Part shown: positions 17,220-28,054 of the stretch, piece after piece
Position numbering within the stretch: the first letter of the stretch is position 1
How the letters are laid out: every line of letters starts with the position of its first letter
Assembly: GCF_905175385.1 (NCBI RefSeq)
Contig: NZ_HG992749.1
Coordinates: forward strand, 248,001 to 312,000
Length of the DNA stretch: 64,000 nucleotides
Reading direction: 5' to 3'
DNA from: Vibrio sp. B1FLJ16
GTDB lineage: Bacteria > Pseudomonadota > Gammaproteobacteria > Enterobacterales > Vibrionaceae
Notes under the pieces: model-generated
Database searches by the model: none
The model's input: only the letters and a program-made list of their open reading frames with translations
Told to the model about the DNA's origin: nothing
Program-made: the position numbers and the translations under genes

Positions 17220-18551
17220 TTACAAAATAAAGCGGCTTAAGTCTTCATCTTCAATGGTATCGCCCAGACGTGCTTGCACGTATGCTGCATCAATCACAAA
17301 CTTTGCACCGGACTGTTCCGCTGCGTCGTAAGAGATTTCGTCCATCAGACGTTCCATCACTGTGTGCAGGCGACGAGCACCGATGTTTTCTGTGGTTTCG
17401 TTTACCGTCCACGCTGCTTCAGCAATTCGCGTGATGCCGTCTTCAGTGAACTCAATGTCAACATCTTCAGTTTTCATCAGTGCAATGTACTGTTCAGTCA
17501 GAGAGGCTTTTGGCTCAGTAAGAATTCGTTTGAAGTCGTTACTGCTTAATGCTTCCAGCTCTACACGAATTGGCAGACGACCTTGCAGCTCAGGGATCAG
17601 ATCAGACGGCTTCGCCACCTGGAATGCGCCCGACGCTACAAACAGGATGTGATCTGTTTTAACCATGCCGTGCTTAGTTGATACAGTACTGCCTTCAATC
17701 AGTGGCAACAGGTCACGCTGAACACCTTCACGGGAAACGTCAGGGCCAGAACTTTCACCGCGTTTACAGATCTTGTCGATCTCATCGATGAACACGATAC
17801 CATTGTTTTCAACGTTGAAAATTGCCGCTTCTTTTAGCTCTTCCTGATTCACAAGCTTCGCAGCTTCTTCTTCAGCAAGTGCTTTCATCGCGTCTTTGAT
17901 TTTCAGCTTACGTTTTTTCTTCGTATCGCCAGCGAGATTCTGGAACATGCCTTGTAACTGGTTGGTCATTTCTTCCATGCCAGGAGGTGCCATGATCTCT
18001 ACGCCCATTTGTGGCGCGGCAATATCAATTTCAATCTCTTTGTCGTCTAGCTGACCTTCGCGCAGTTTCTTGCGGAAGACTTGGCGAGTGTTCGATGTAT
18101 CTTCTTTCTGCTCTACCTGACCCCAGCTGTCTCTCGCTGGTGGCAACAGAGCATCAAGAATGCGCTCTTCAGCCTGCTCTTCAGCGCGGAATTTTACTTT
18201 TTCCATCGCTTGCTGGTGAGTCAGCTTAACTGCAACATCAGTCAGGTCGCGGATGATGGTTTCGACTTCTTTACCAACGTAACCTACTTCGGTGAATTTT
18301 GTTGCTTCGACTTTAATAAACGGCGCATTAGCCAGTTTCGCCAGACGACGGGCGATTTCGGTCTTACCAACACCCGTTGGACCGATCATCAGAATATTCT
18401 TTGGGGTGACTTCTACGCGCAGGCTCTCTTCAAGCTGCATGCGGCGCCAGCGGTTACGAAGTGCAATCGCAACCGAACGTTTGGCTTTGTCCTGACCAAT
18501 GATATGGCGGTTCAGTTCATGAACGATTTCGCGAGGGGTCATTTCAGACAT
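17220..18551 (-). CDS. hslU: HslU, ATPase subunit of the HslUV protease
   Basis: A 443-residue AAA+ unfoldase that feeds proteins to HslV. Walker A GPTGVGKT is at residues 57-64, the pore loop GYVG at 90-93, Walker [10 protein letters not shown] near 254, and the sensor-2 region [12 protein letters not shown] near the C-terminus. The chain ends in SRFIL, the tail that docks into HslV. It is 23 bases downstream of hslV in the same operon. A CTAG-rich array abuts its stop in place of a simple terminator. Confidence 0.97.
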   Translation of the reverse strand: MSEMTPREIVHELNRHIIGQDKAKRSVAIALRNRWRRMQLEESLRVEVTPKNILMIGPTGVGKTEIARRLAKLANAPFIKVEATKFTEVGYVGKEVETIIRDLTDVAVKLTHQQAMEKVKFRAEEQAEERILDALLPPARDSWGQVEQKEDTSNTRQVFRKKLREGQLDDKEIEIDIAAPQMGVEIMAPPGMEEMTNQLQGMFQNLAGDTKKKRKLKIKDAMKALAEEEAAKLVNQEELKEAAIFNVENNGIVFIDEIDKICKRGESSGPDVSREGVQRDLLPLIEGSTVSTKHGMVKTDHILFVASGAFQVAKPSDLIPELQGRLPIRVELEALSSNDFKRILTEPKASLTEQYIALMKTEDVDIEFTEDGITRIAEAAWTVNETTENIGARRLHTVMERLMDEISYDAAEQSGAKFVIDAAYVQARLGDTIEDEDLSRFIL

Positions 18552-18574
18552 AGTTTTTCCTTACTTCGTTACGA

Positions 18575-19126
18575 TTACTCGGTTGGTGCTGCCAGTTCTG
18601 CAGTAGATTCGAGTTCTTCTACAGTGTGGTTGTGGTTGGTGAATACACAAATGTCACCAGCAATGTTCAGGGCTTTTTCTGCAATTTCACGGGCATCCAA
18701 GTCTGTGTTTTCTAACAGAGCTGTAGCCGCAGCTTGTGCATAAGCACCACCAGAGCCAATCGCAATTAAGTCATTTTCAGGCTGAACAACATCACCGTTA
18801 CCGGTAATGATTAAAGATGCGGTTTCGTCTGCGACAGCAAGCAGAGCTTCAAGTTTACGTAGGGCACGATCGCTGCGCCAGTCTTTAGCAAGTTCAACGG
18901 CAGCTTTGGTCAGGTGACCCTGATGCATTTGCAGTTTGCTTTCGAAGCGTTCGAAAAGAGTGAAAGCATCGGCAGTACCGCCAGCAAATCCTGCCAGCAC
19001 TTGATTGTTGTACAGGCGGCGAACTTTGCGCGCGTTACCTTTCATGACGGTATTGCCCAGAGATACTTGGCCATCACCTGCGATGACGACTTTATTATTT
19101 CGACGTACAGATACAATGGTAGTCAC
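18575..19126 (-). CDS. hslV: HslV, protease subunit of the HslUV complex
   Basis: A 183-residue proteasome-like peptidase. After Met removal Thr2 (TTIVSVRR) is the N-terminal nucleophile; [14 protein letters not shown] follows as in all HslV. It forms the double-hexamer chamber with HslU. In gammaproteobacteria hslVU is a heat-shock operon; I could not define a sigma-32 promoter in the 276 bases upstream, which hold repeat fragments. The C-terminal tail is slightly extended and acidic. Confidence 0.97.
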   Translation of the reverse strand: MTTIVSVRRNNKVVIAGDGQVSLGNTVMKGNARKVRRLYNNQVLAGFAGGTADAFTLFERFESKLQMHQGHLTKAAVELAKDWRSDRALRKLEALLAVADETASLIITGNGDVVQPENDLIAIGSGGAYAQAAATALLENTDLDAREIAEKALNIAGDICVFTNHNHTVEELESTAELAAPTE

Positions 19127-19207
19127 AGTCGACCTCTTAATTATTTCTCTTTGGATGTAAACAGTATATGGGGGAGGGGTAATTGGGATTCAAGGGGAAT
19201 TAAAAAA

Positions 19208-19294
19208 AGGTCCTAGGGACGAAAGGTCCTCGCTCCGATTGATATACTTGATGTGAGTTGATTCCTGATGTCGCCTAGGCTCATCGGAATGACG
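19208..19294. repeat. CTAG array fragment and a single REP-like half
   Basis: In the hslV-ftsN gap, AGGTCCTAGGGAC-type palindromes (19208-19230) are followed by one GATTCCTGATGTCGC...CATCGGAATGAC half at 19261-19294. Its GTCATTCTGAA partner is missing. Confidence 0.7.
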
Positions 19295-19361
19295 ATGTTG
19301 GTTGGTTCTTATGCTCAGTATTGCGTGAGTGCTGCGCTTGGTATTCGGGTGTTCGAAAATA

Positions 19362-19392
19362 GCTAGGGCCTATCAATCTAGGCCCTAGGATC
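19362..19392. repeat. CTAG-rich array next to the ftsN stop
   Basis: AGGGCCTATCAATCTAGGCC and CCTAGG repeats lie within 11-41 bases of the ftsN stop. On the ftsN strand it forms a GGCCTAG-type hairpin preceded by an A-rich stretch. Confidence 0.7.
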
Positions 19393-19402
19393 TTCTTTTT
19401 TC

Positions 19403-19948
19403 TTAAAAATTCTCTTTCCAAATTGCGCACGGCTCAATTTTAGCGCGCTGCAGTTTGTGACGATCTTTCTCCGCATCACGTTTGAACTTGTATGGACCAA
19501 GTACAATTCGATACCAGGAACTGCCTTCTTTCTTACGGATTTTGCTGGAAAGCCCCTGGAAGGCGATGGCTAGTTTCCTATCTTCAGCCTGAGTCTGTGT
19601 TTTATAGGCACCGCACTGCATTATGTACGGGATCTTTGATACTTCGATCTCTTTCGCTACTACTTCGACTTCACGTTTAGGCAGCGATTCGACATATTCC
19701 CATTTTTCTTCCGGCGGCGGTGGTAAATCTTTCTTCGGCTTCGGTTTGCTGACCGGAGCCTTAGGTTGACTGACTACTGGAGGTTTCGGTTCAGGGTCAT
19801 TGTTCAAAAGGTAGAGCCCGTAGCCAAAACCACCGACTAGCAGGATTGCCAGCAGACCACTGCGCCAAGGTTTTTTTCTGGATGATTGCTTTTTTGCCGA
19901 CTTTTTAGGGGTGCCACGACCCCGTCTCACGTAATCTCTGTTCGCCAC
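19403..19948 (-). CDS. ftsN: Cell division protein FtsN (SPOR domain)
   Basis: A 181-residue bitopic inner-membrane protein that triggers septal peptidoglycan synthesis. Residues 1-30 are basic and cytoplasmic (RGRGTPKKSAKK), residues 31-47 form the membrane helix, a proline- and lysine-rich periplasmic linker follows, and a SPOR domain (about 105-181, IPYIMQCGAYKT) binds denuded glycan. It is shorter than E. coli FtsN mainly in the linker. Position between cytR and hslV is the conserved one. Confidence 0.92.
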   Translation of the reverse strand: MANRDYVRRGRGTPKKSAKKQSSRKKPWRSGLLAILLVGGFGYGLYLLNNDPEPKPPVVSQPKAPVSKPKPKKDLPPPPEEKWEYVESLPKREVEVVAKEIEVSKIPYIMQCGAYKTQTQAEDRKLAIAFQGLSSKIRKKEGSSWYRIVLGPYKFKRDAEKDRHKLQRAKIEPCAIWKENF

Positions 19949-20090
19949 GGTTACTTCTGGATATCAAGAATTATTCCAAATATGGTAATCCAGAACGGGG
20001 TGAGAAAACACCCTGTTCATGTAATCTTGTTAGCTACGTACAGGAAATATAAGGGCTGCAGACTGGCTAAGTTCTCCTTCCCGGAAAACA

Positions 20091-20116
20091 AAAAAACGAC
20101 GCTATATGCGTCGCTT
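20091..20116 (-). terminator. Terminator of cytR
   Basis: On the minus strand a CGACGC/GCGTCG stem with a 5-base loop is followed by seven T. It begins about 30 bases after the cytR stop. Confidence 0.82.
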
Positions 20117-20142
20117 TAACTAATGCGTGCTGCTATGGAAAC

Positions 20143-21150
20143 TTATGCGCGTTGCGGAGGCGCTGCGCTTCCGCGTACGATCAGGTTTGTTTCTAGCAAA
20201 CGGGAGCCTGAGTGGACGTCATGTCCTTTTAGGACCTCAAGCATCATTAGCATCGCTTGTCGGCCTATCTCATAGCGAGGCTGGGAGATAGTCGTCAACG
20301 GTGGATCGCAGTACTGAGCGAACGCGATATCATCAAAGCCCACCACCGACAAATCCTGAGGAACACGCAGCCCCAGCTTTTTCGCTTCCTGAATCGCGCC
20401 GATTGCCATTGTGTCACAGTGACAGAAAATAGCAGTTGGTGGCTCCGGAAGCTCCAGAAGTCTGCGTACCGCTTTTGCCCCGCCTTCAAAAGAGAACTCA
20501 GTGATAACGCTGTACTGAGGGTCTTTATTGATTCCTGCTCGGCGTAGTGCCTGTTGATAACCTTGCTGGCGGAACTGACACAGAGCCGCGGTATCCGGAC
20601 CCGAAATTTGGGCAATGCGCTTGTGACCAAGCTGAGTGAGATAATTTACTGCCTCAAATGCCGATGTCAGGTTATCGATGTGGACGGTTGGCAGCTCAAG
20701 CTCGGGAGCAAACTCACAAGCCATGACCATAGGTGGCAGGTTCTTCTGCTCAGGTTTACTGACATCAAAAGGTAAATCGGTACCAAGCAGCAGCATCCCG
20801 TCAGCCTGTTTAGTAAATACCAGGTTTACGAATGAACTTTCGCGCTTTTTCTGCTGACCGCTGTCGCCGAGCAATACCAGGTAACCGTGTTCCATTGCCG
20901 CATCTTCGATACCACGAATGATTTCAGAAAAGTAAGGATCGCAGATGTCGGGAACGATAGTAACAATGGTTTTTGATTCGTTGCGTCGCAAATTACGCGC
21001 TAAAGAGTTTGGTGAGTAACCTGCTTCCAGAACTGCATCTTCTACTCTTTTCCTGGTCGAAGATGAAACTTTTTCCGGGTTCATTAACGCTCGAGATACC
21101 GTAGCGGTAGACACTCCCGCAAGCTGGGCAACATCCTTCATTGTCGCCAT
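20143..21150 (-). CDS. cytR: CytR, LacI-family repressor of nucleoside genes
   Basis: A 335-residue repressor. The LacI helix-turn-helix is at the N-terminus (MKDVAQLAGVSTATVSRAL), followed by the hinge and a periplasmic-binding-protein-like domain that senses cytidine. In E. coli CytR represses nucleoside uptake and catabolism together with CRP. It is downstream of priA and upstream of ftsN, the conserved order. A perfect CRP-type site lies upstream at 21421-21436. Confidence 0.93.
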   Translation of the reverse strand: MATMKDVAQLAGVSTATVSRALMNPEKVSSSTRKRVEDAVLEAGYSPNSLARNLRRNESKTIVTIVPDICDPYFSEIIRGIEDAAMEHGYLVLLGDSGQQKKRESSFVNLVFTKQADGMLLLGTDLPFDVSKPEQKNLPPMVMACEFAPELELPTVHIDNLTSAFEAVNYLTQLGHKRIAQISGPDTAALCQFRQQGYQQALRRAGINKDPQYSVITEFSFEGGAKAVRRLLELPEPPTAIFCHCDTMAIGAIQEAKKLGLRVPQDLSVVGFDDIAFAQYCDPPLTTISQPRYEIGRQAMLMMLEVLKGHDVHSGSRLLETNLIVRGSAAPPQRA

Positions 21151-21420
21151 AGTGTTTAACCTCTCAAATATTTCGCTTGGATGACGTTCTTCCCTGGAGC
21201 AAATTGTTGTCCTTTATCACAGATAAACGGCCACTCTGTTTGATTTTTTGTCAGATGCAGGTGAACACTTATTTCTGTGTCGCTAACTCAATTCGTCGGA
21301 ATAGTCATACTGATAACTTAAGTCTTTCAGTTCGATATACTTCAGACTTTTCTAATCTGCCTAGTCTATTCATTTCTATAAATAAAGTTACGGTCTATTT
21401 AACAAAAACCACATCAAAGA

Positions 21421-21436
21421 TGTGATTCTTATCACA
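21421..21436. promoter_or_regulatory. Candidate CRP binding site
   Basis: TGTGATTCTTATCACA fits TGTGA-N6-TCACA exactly. It is about 270 bases before the cytR start in a 320-base gap with no other visible gene. Distance is long for direct activation, so control of a distal cytR promoter or repression is equally possible. Confidence 0.6.
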
Positions 21437-21470
21437 TAAAGGCGCAATTCATTACATGGGTAATCGTTTG

Positions 21471-23672
21471 CTAGCTGAGGTCTTGTGGCTCTATGTCTAA
21501 ATTCCAGCGCACTTTCTTCGCATTAGGCAACAACTCAATAGCAGGTTTAGCACTGGTTAATAACTTCTGCATCAGCGAACGTTGCTGAGTCTGGAGTAAA
21601 AGCTGCCAGCGGTACTTGCCGGCTCGCTTGGCTAAAGGAGACGGTGTCGGGCCGAGTACCATACAGCCATCATCAAATAAGGGATGGGATTCCAGAGTAA
21701 AGCGGACCTGCCTCAGGAAATCCTCCACCAGTTCACTGTGGTTAGCCTCTGCCTTAAATAAAGTCAGGTAACTGTATGGAGGGAGCTGAGCGAGTTTTCG
21801 CTCTTCCAGAGCGGTCATCGCAAAGTGACGGTAATCCTTTTGCAGCAACGCTTGTAGTAAACTGTGTTCCGGGTGATGAGTTTGCAAGATGACTTCACCG
21901 GGTTTACTGGCGCGCCCCGCGCGCCCGGCCACCTGAATAAACAGTTGAGCAAGGCGTTCAGAAGCGCGGAAGTCACTGCTGTATAAAGAGCCATCCACAT
22001 CTAACAATGCAACCAAAGTGACATTCGGGAAGTGGTGCCCTTTAGCCAACATCTGTGTGCCGATCAAAATCTGGTATTCACCTTTACGAATCGATTCAAG
22101 CGCATCTTCTAGGCTGCCTTTACGGCGCGTGCTGTCTCTGTCGATACGGATAGCTTTGTATTCTGAGAACAGCTGGGCTAATTGGTGCTCTAACTGTTCA
22201 GTACCAACACCAACAGTAACCAGCTGGGTTGATCCGCACCCCTGACACTGATGAATGACAGGCTGCTGTGAACCACAGTGATGGCAGCGTATTTCGTTAC
22301 TGTATTGATGGAAGGTGTAGTAGGCATCACAACGTTTACATTCTGCAATCCAGCCACACTCATGACACATCAGAGCGGGGGAGAACCCGCGTCGGTTAAG
22401 AAACAACATGACCTGATTGCCGGCTTTTAAGTGTTTGCGCATTTCGGCAATCAGTGGTGCAGATAAACCGCTTTCCAGATACTGGCCTTTGACATCAAGC
22501 ACTTTGTTGGTTGTCGGCACGGCTGAACCGGCTCGCTGGGTTAGTGTAAGATGGTGATACTTCCCGGATAATGCATTATGTAGTGTTTCTAACGCGGGAG
22601 TCGCAGAGCCTAGCACGATTGGAATCTGTTCTTTATGGGCCCGCATCACGGCTACATCACGAGCGTGATAGCGCAGAGAGTCTTGCTGCTTGTATGACGC
22701 GTCGTGCTCTTCATCGACAATGATAATGCCCAATTCTGCAAATGGCGTGAGCAGGGCAGAGCGGGTACCGATAATGATCCCTGCGGCTTTATCGCGGGCA
22801 GATAACCAGGCATTTAAACGCTCGGTATCGTTTAGACCAGAGTGTATGACATCTACCGGTACATTGAACCGGCGTTTAAACCGGTTGATGGTTTGTGGCG
22901 TAAGACCGATTTCTGGAACCAGAACTAAGGCTTGCTTGCCTTTTTCAAGTACCGGCTTTATTAGGTTAAGGTAAACTTCTGTCTTTCCAGAACCTGTCAC
23001 ACCCTCTAATAGATAGCAGGCAAATCCGGTTTGACTATTCACACTCGCGATCGCTAACGCTTGTTCATGATTGAGTTTGGGCTTATCGACATCATTCTCA
23101 ACCGATTGAGCCCACTTAGAGATGGTTGGTTTTTTCTCTATTCGTTCAATCCAGCCTTTTTCCTCTAAGGTATTTAGTACGCTTGATGTGATCTCTTGTT
23201 CAACAAGTTCTTGATGAGGGATCGCTCCATAAGTCATCATTTGCAACGCGCGCTGCTGTTTTACTGCTCGCCCCAGCCCCTGCATCAGTTTGTCTTTACC
23301 TGATTCAGTGATCTTCCACTCCTGAAGTGTTGCAAAATCAGCAGGTTTACCTTTTCTCAGTGCGGCGGGCATTGCATTATGAAGAGTATCGCCCAGTGGA
23401 TACTGGTAAAACTGACTACACCAGGTGAGCAAAGAGTACACGGTTTCAGACCAGACTGGCTGGGAGTCCAATACGCTTTTTATTGGCTTGAGTTGATCTT
23501 TGGGAAAATCAGAGTGGTTGACCATTGCAGTGACGATACCAACTAACGTCTGACGCCCGAACGGCACAGATACGCGTCCACCGATGATTGGAAAAAGGTG
23601 TCCGGGGATGGCATAGTCGAATTGTTTATCGAGTGGAACGGGCAATGCCACTCTGGCAATGGATGGACGCAT
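21471..23672 (-). CDS. priA: Primosomal protein N' (PriA helicase)
   Basis: A 733-residue superfamily 2 3'-to-5' DNA helicase that restarts stalled forks. The N-terminal 3'-end-binding domain is followed by Walker A GVTGSGKT at residues 224-231, a DEEHD Walker B, the HYHARDVAVMRA segment, and eight zinc-binding cysteines (CHECGWIAECKRCD and CHHCGSQQP-CQGCGS). Helicase motifs V and VI (GTQMLAKGHHFPNV, QVAGRAGR) are intact. It lies between rpmE (divergent) and cytR as in E. coli. Confidence 0.97.
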   Translation of the reverse strand: MRPSIARVALPVPLDKQFDYAIPGHLFPIIGGRVSVPFGRQTLVGIVTAMVNHSDFPKDQLKPIKSVLDSQPVWSETVYSLLTWCSQFYQYPLGDTLHNAMPAALRKGKPADFATLQEWKITESGKDKLMQGLGRAVKQQRALQMMTYGAIPHQELVEQEITSSVLNTLEEKGWIERIEKKPTISKWAQSVENDVDKPKLNHEQALAIASVNSQTGFACYLLEGVTGSGKTEVYLNLIKPVLEKGKQALVLVPEIGLTPQTINRFKRRFNVPVDVIHSGLNDTERLNAWLSARDKAAGIIIGTRSALLTPFAELGIIIVDEEHDASYKQQDSLRYHARDVAVMRAHKEQIPIVLGSATPALETLHNALSGKYHHLTLTQRAGSAVPTTNKVLDVKGQYLESGLSAPLIAEMRKHLKAGNQVMLFLNRRGFSPALMCHECGWIAECKRCDAYYTFHQYSNEIRCHHCGSQQPVIHQCQGCGSTQLVTVGVGTEQLEHQLAQLFSEYKAIRIDRDSTRRKGSLEDALESIRKGEYQILIGTQMLAKGHHFPNVTLVALLDVDGSLYSSDFRASERLAQLFIQVAGRAGRASKPGEVILQTHHPEHSLLQALLQKDYRHFAMTALEERKLAQLPPYSYLTLFKAEANHSELVEDFLRQVRFTLESHPLFDDGCMVLGPTPSPLAKRAGKYRWQLLLQTQQRSLMQKLLTSAKPAIELLPNAKKVRWNLDIEPQDLS

Positions 23673-23969
23673 AGACTCTGGCTATTATATAAAGAGGTGA
23701 TAAAGGTTAGAGTCTATTAAAATCAGTATCAAAATTCGAGTAAAGCTGAGCACCAATACAGGAAACTCGCGAATACAAATCGATAGATTAAAAAAGTGGC
23801 GAAAAAATTACCAAATCAGTTGATTCGAACAATGTGATTCATTACTATATCGCGCCTTGAGATATGGCTTTAGCAATAAGCTGATGCGGTATCGCACTTT
23901 TGATATTAATTACGTGTGGTGTGCGGCTTAGACTCGTATAGCGACACGGCCTACTATTGAGGTTATCCC

Positions 23970-24188
23970 ATGAAAGCTGGTATCCACCCAGAATACAAAG
24001 CAGTAAACGCTACTTGTTCTTGCGGCAACTCTTTTGAGTTCAACTCTACTCTAGGTAAAGATTCAATCCACCTAGACGTATGTGACAAGTGCCACCCATT
24101 CTACACTGGTAAGCAACGTATCGTTGATACAGGCGGCCGTGTTGATCGCTTCAACAAGCGTTTCGGTGCACTATCAAGTAAGAAATAA
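23970..24188 (+). CDS. rpmE: 50S ribosomal protein L31 (zinc-binding form)
   Basis: A 72-residue ribosomal protein at the subunit interface. It has the four zinc ligands of the C+ form (Cys16, Cys18, Cys38, Cys41). In many bacteria a zinc-free paralogue replaces it under zinc starvation; none is in this window. GAGGTTATCCC precedes the start, and a perfect terminator follows. Divergent from priA. Confidence 0.97.
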   Translation: MKAGIHPEYKAVNATCSCGNSFEFNSTLGKDSIHLDVCDKCHPFYTGKQRIVDTGGRVDRFNKRFGALSSKK

Positions 24189-24215
24189 TAGTACGCTATT
24201 ACGATTACAGTTTAG

Positions 24216-24242
24216 AAAAGGACGCTTCGGCGTCCTTTTTGT
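24216..24242 (+). terminator. Terminator of rpmE
   Basis: AAAAGGACGC and GCGTCCTTTT form a 10-base stem with a TTCG tetraloop and a T run. Confidence 0.92.
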
Positions 24243-24347
24243 TTATGGTGAACTTATTTGTCGTCACTCTGGCTGGTAGCTTTGAACCGTCAGTTAGGAC
24301 TTAAAACAGATAGTTAAAAATAGTTTCGATTATTTTTCACTCAACGC

Positions 24348-24375
24348 TTGCAACCTAAAGTGTGATCTGTATAAT
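24348..24375 (+). promoter_or_regulatory. Sigma-70 promoter of the S10 operon
   Basis: TTGCAA at 24348-24353 and TATAAT at 24370-24375 are 16 bases apart, about 300 bases before rpsJ. This leaves a long untranslated leader, as in enteric S10 operons. Confidence 0.75.
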
Positions 24376-24479
24376 GCAGCGCACTGGTTAAGCCAGTTGT
24401 GAACCAATGAGCAGTGAGGAGCTGATGAATCCACGGATTTATTAGGTAATGTAGACTCAGCTTATGTTCGCGGTTAATA

Positions 24480-24560
24480 CAATTAGCTATCTTTTCTTCG
24501 GAAAAACTATCCCCAGAGGTGACTCTGGTATGTAGGGATAGTTAATCGAAAATTAACTGA
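24480..24560 (+). promoter_or_regulatory. S10 operon leader hairpins (likely L4-responsive)
   Basis: The leader folds into a long hairpin (AACTATCCC at 24505 with GGGATAGTT ending at 24543, inner stem CAGAG/CTCTG), directly followed by GTTAAT/ATTAAC. In E. coli two such hairpins mediate attenuation and translational repression by L4. Position and shape fit; L4 binding is inferred. Confidence 0.6.
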
Positions 24561-24573
24561 CAATGCGTCCTAA

Positions 24574-24990
<417 letters not shown>

Positions 24991-25004
24991 GGGAGATTAG
25001 AATA

Positions 25005-25634
25005 ATGATTGGTCTAATCGGTCGTAAAGTGGGCATGACCCGCGTATTTACTGAAGACGGCGTTTCTATCCCAGTAACTGTTGTTGAAGTTGAAGCAAAC
25101 CGCGTTTCTCAAGTGAAAACTCTAGAAACTGATGGCTACGCTGCAATCCAGGTTACTGCTGGTGCAAAGAAAGCTAACCGTGTAAACAAAGCTGAAGCAG
25201 GTCACTTTGCTAAAGCTGGCGTTGAAGCTGGTCGCGGTCTTTGGGAATTCCGTTTAGAAAACGGCGAAGAGTTCGAAGTTGGTTCAGAACTAACTGTTGA
25301 ACTATTCAACGAAACTAAGAAAGTAGACGTTACTGGTACATCTAAAGGTAAAGGTTTCCAAGGCGCTGTTAAGCGTTGGAACTTCCGTACTCAAGATGCT
25401 ACTCACGGTAACTCATTGTCTCACCGTGCTCCTGGTTCTATCGGTCAATGTCAGACTCCAGGTCGCGTATTTAAAGGCAAGAAAATGGCGGGTCACATGG
25501 GTGCTGAGCGTGTAACGACTCAAAACCTAGAGATCGTACGTGTTGACGCTGAGCGCAACCTGCTTCTTATTAAAGGTGCAGTCCCAGGCGCAACTGGCGG
25601 CAACGTGATCGTTAAACCAGCTGTTAAAGCATAA
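25005..25634 (+). CDS. rplC: 50S ribosomal protein L3
   Basis: A 209-residue early-assembly protein whose loop reaches the peptidyl-transferase centre. [20 protein letters not shown] holds the glutamine that PrmB methylates in E. coli. GGGAGATTAGAATA precedes the start, 14 bases after rpsJ. Confidence 0.98.
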   Translation: MIGLIGRKVGMTRVFTEDGVSIPVTVVEVEANRVSQVKTLETDGYAAIQVTAGAKKANRVNKAEAGHFAKAGVEAGRGLWEFRLENGEEFEVGSELTVELFNETKKVDVTGTSKGKGFQGAVKRWNFRTQDATHGNSLSHRAPGSIGQCQTPGRVFKGKKMAGHMGAERVTTQNLEIVRVDAERNLLLIKGAVPGATGGNVIVKPAVKA

Positions 25635-25651
25635 CGTCTCAGGAGTAAGTA

Positions 25652-26254
25652 ATGGAACTAATGGTTAAAGGTGCTGATGCACTAACTGTTTCCGAAACTA
25701 CTTTCGGACGTGAGTTTAACGAAGCTCTTGTACACCAAGTAGTTGTTGCATTTGCAGCAGGTGCTCGTCAAGGTACTCGTGCTCAAAAAACACGTTCAGA
25801 AGTTTCTGGCGGTGGCGCTAAGCCATGGCGTCAAAAAGGTACTGGCCGTGCGCGTGCTGGTACAATTCGTAGCCCAATCTGGCGTACAGGTGGTGTTACT
25901 TTTGCTGCGAAACCACAAGATCACAGCCAAAAAGTAAACAAAAAAATGTACCGCGGTGCTATGAAGAGCATTCTTTCTGAGCTTGTTCGTCAAGAGCGTC
26001 TAATCGTTGTTGATAACTTCTCAGTTGAAGCACCAAAGACTAAAGAGCTAGTTGCTAAGCTTAAAGAGCTTGAGCTAACTGACGCTCTAATCGTGACTAG
26101 CGAAGTAGATGAGAATCTATTCCTAGCTGCTCGTAACCTATACAAAGTTGACGCACGTGATGTTGCTGGTATCGACCCAGTTTCTCTAATCGCGTTTGAC
26201 AAAGTTGTAATGACTGCAGAAGCAGTTAAGCAAGTAGAGGAAATGCTAGCATGA
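25652..26254 (+). CDS. rplD: 50S ribosomal protein L4
   Basis: A 200-residue protein lining the exit tunnel through its arginine- and glycine-rich loop ([14 protein letters not shown]). L4 is also the regulator of its own operon in E. coli, acting on the leader upstream of rpsJ, and can bind RNase E. It overlaps rplW by 4 bases, which suggests translational coupling. Confidence 0.98.
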   Translation: MELMVKGADALTVSETTFGREFNEALVHQVVVAFAAGARQGTRAQKTRSEVSGGGAKPWRQKGTGRARAGTIRSPIWRTGGVTFAAKPQDHSQKVNKKMYRGAMKSILSELVRQERLIVVDNFSVEAPKTKELVAKLKELELTDALIVTSEVDENLFLAARNLYKVDARDVAGIDPVSLIAFDKVVMTAEAVKQVEEMLA

Positions 26255-26553
26255 TCACTGAAGAGCGTATCCTAAAAGTTCTACGTGCACCGCACATCTC
26301 TGAAAAAGCAACTATGGCAGCTGAGAAAGCGAACACTATCGTTTTCAAAGTAGCGAAAGATGCAACTAAAAAAGAGATCAAAGCAGCTGTAGAAAAGCTA
26401 TTTGAAGTTGAAGTTAAGTCTGTAAATACTCTTATCACTAAGGGTAAGACCAAACGTCAAGGTCTACGCCAAGGTCGCCGCAGCGACGTTAAGAAAGCGT
26501 ACGTTACTTTGAAAGAAGGTCAAGATCTTGACTTCGTTGGCGGCGCGGAATAA
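26251..26553 (+). CDS. rplW: 50S ribosomal protein L23
   Basis: A 100-residue protein at the tunnel exit, the docking site of trigger factor and SRP. It starts [20 protein letters not shown], the conserved opening. The start codon overlaps the rplD stop (ATGA). Confidence 0.98.
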
Positions 26554-26568
26554 CAGGAGTAGTTAAGA

Positions 26569-27393
26569 ATGGCTATTGTTAAATGTAAGCCGACTTCCCC
26601 TGGTCGTCGTCACGTCGTTAAAGTTGTTAACGCTGACCTACACAAGGGCAAGCCATACGCACCTCTTCTAGAGAAAAACTCTAAGAACGGTGGTCGTAAC
26701 AACAACGGTCGTATCACAGTACGTCACATCGGTGGTGGTCACAAGCATCATTACCGTGTAATTGACTTCAAACGTACTAAAGATGGTATCCCAGCAACAG
26801 TTGAGCGTCTTGAATACGATCCAAACCGTAGCGCAAACATTGCTCTAGTTCTTTACAAAGACGGTGAGCGTCGCTACATCCTAGCACCTAAAGGCGTTGC
26901 AGCTGGTGATGTTATTCAGTCTGGTGTTGATGCACCAATCAAAGCTGGTAACACTCTACCAATGCGTAACATCCCAGTAGGTTCAACTGTACACAACGTT
27001 GAACTTAAGCCTGGTAAAGGTGGTCAGCTAGCTCGTTCGGCTGGTGCTTACGCTCAAATCGTTGCTCGCGACGGTGCGTACGTAACTATCCGTCTACGTT
27101 CTGGCGAAATGCGCAAAGTTCTTTCTGAAGGTCGTGCAACGATCGGTGAAGTTGGTAACTCTGAGCACATGCTACGTGAACTTGGTAAAGCTGGTGCTTC
27201 ACGCTGGCGCGGCGTACGTCCAACCGTACGTGGTGTAGTAATGAACCCGGTTGATCACCCACATGGTGGTGGTGAAGGTCGTACTTCTGGTGGCCGTCAT
27301 CCAGTATCTCCTTGGGGTATGCCAACTAAAGGCTTCAAGACTCGTAAGAACAAACGCACTGACAAGTACATCGTACGTCGTCGTAACAAGTAA
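26569..27393 (+). CDS. rplB: 50S ribosomal protein L2
   Basis: A 274-residue protein needed for subunit joining and peptidyl transfer. The conserved [14 protein letters not shown] loop containing the essential histidine is intact, and the basic C-terminus ([18 protein letters not shown]) is typical. 15 bases after rplW. Confidence 0.98.
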   Translation: MAIVKCKPTSPGRRHVVKVVNADLHKGKPYAPLLEKNSKNGGRNNNGRITVRHIGGGHKHHYRVIDFKRTKDGIPATVERLEYDPNRSANIALVLYKDGERRYILAPKGVAAGDVIQSGVDAPIKAGNTLPMRNIPVGSTVHNVELKPGKGGQLARSAGAYAQIVARDGAYVTIRLRSGEMRKVLSEGRATIGEVGNSEHMLRELGKAGASRWRGVRPTVRGVVMNPVDHPHGGGEGRTSGGRHPVSPWGMPTKGFKTRKNKRTDKYIVRRRNK

Positions 27394-27402
27394 TCTATAT
27401 AA

Positions 27403-27693
<291 letters not shown>

Positions 27694-27703
27694 GGAGTAG
27701 ATA

Positions 27704-28036
27704 ATGGAAGCAATTGCTAAACATAACTTTGCTCGCATTTCGCCTCAGAAAGCTCGCTTAGTTGCGGATCTAATCCGTGGTAAATCTGTTGACCAAGCTC
27801 TAGAAATCCTAACGTTCAGCAACAAAAAAGCTGCTGCACTAGTTAAGAAAGTTCTAGAGTCTGCTATCGCTAACGCGGAGCACAACGAAGGTGCAGATAT
27901 TGACGATCTGAATGTCGCAAAAATCTTTGTAGATGAAGGCCCAACCATGAAGCGTATTATGCCTCGTGCTAAAGGTCGTGCGGATCGTATCTTGAAGCGT
28001 TCAAGCCACATCACTGTTGTTGTAGCAGATCGCTAG
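27704..28036 (+). CDS. rplV: 50S ribosomal protein L22
   Basis: A 110-residue protein whose beta-hairpin ([18 protein letters not shown]) narrows the exit tunnel and takes part in macrolide resistance and nascent-chain stalling. All family core residues are present. 10 bases after rpsS. Confidence 0.98.
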   Translation: MEAIAKHNFARISPQKARLVADLIRGKSVDQALEILTFSNKKAAALVKKVLESAIANAEHNEGADIDDLNVAKIFVDEGPTMKRIMPRAKGRADRILKRSSHITVVVADR

Positions 28037-28054
28037 AGACTAGGAGAGTAAGCA

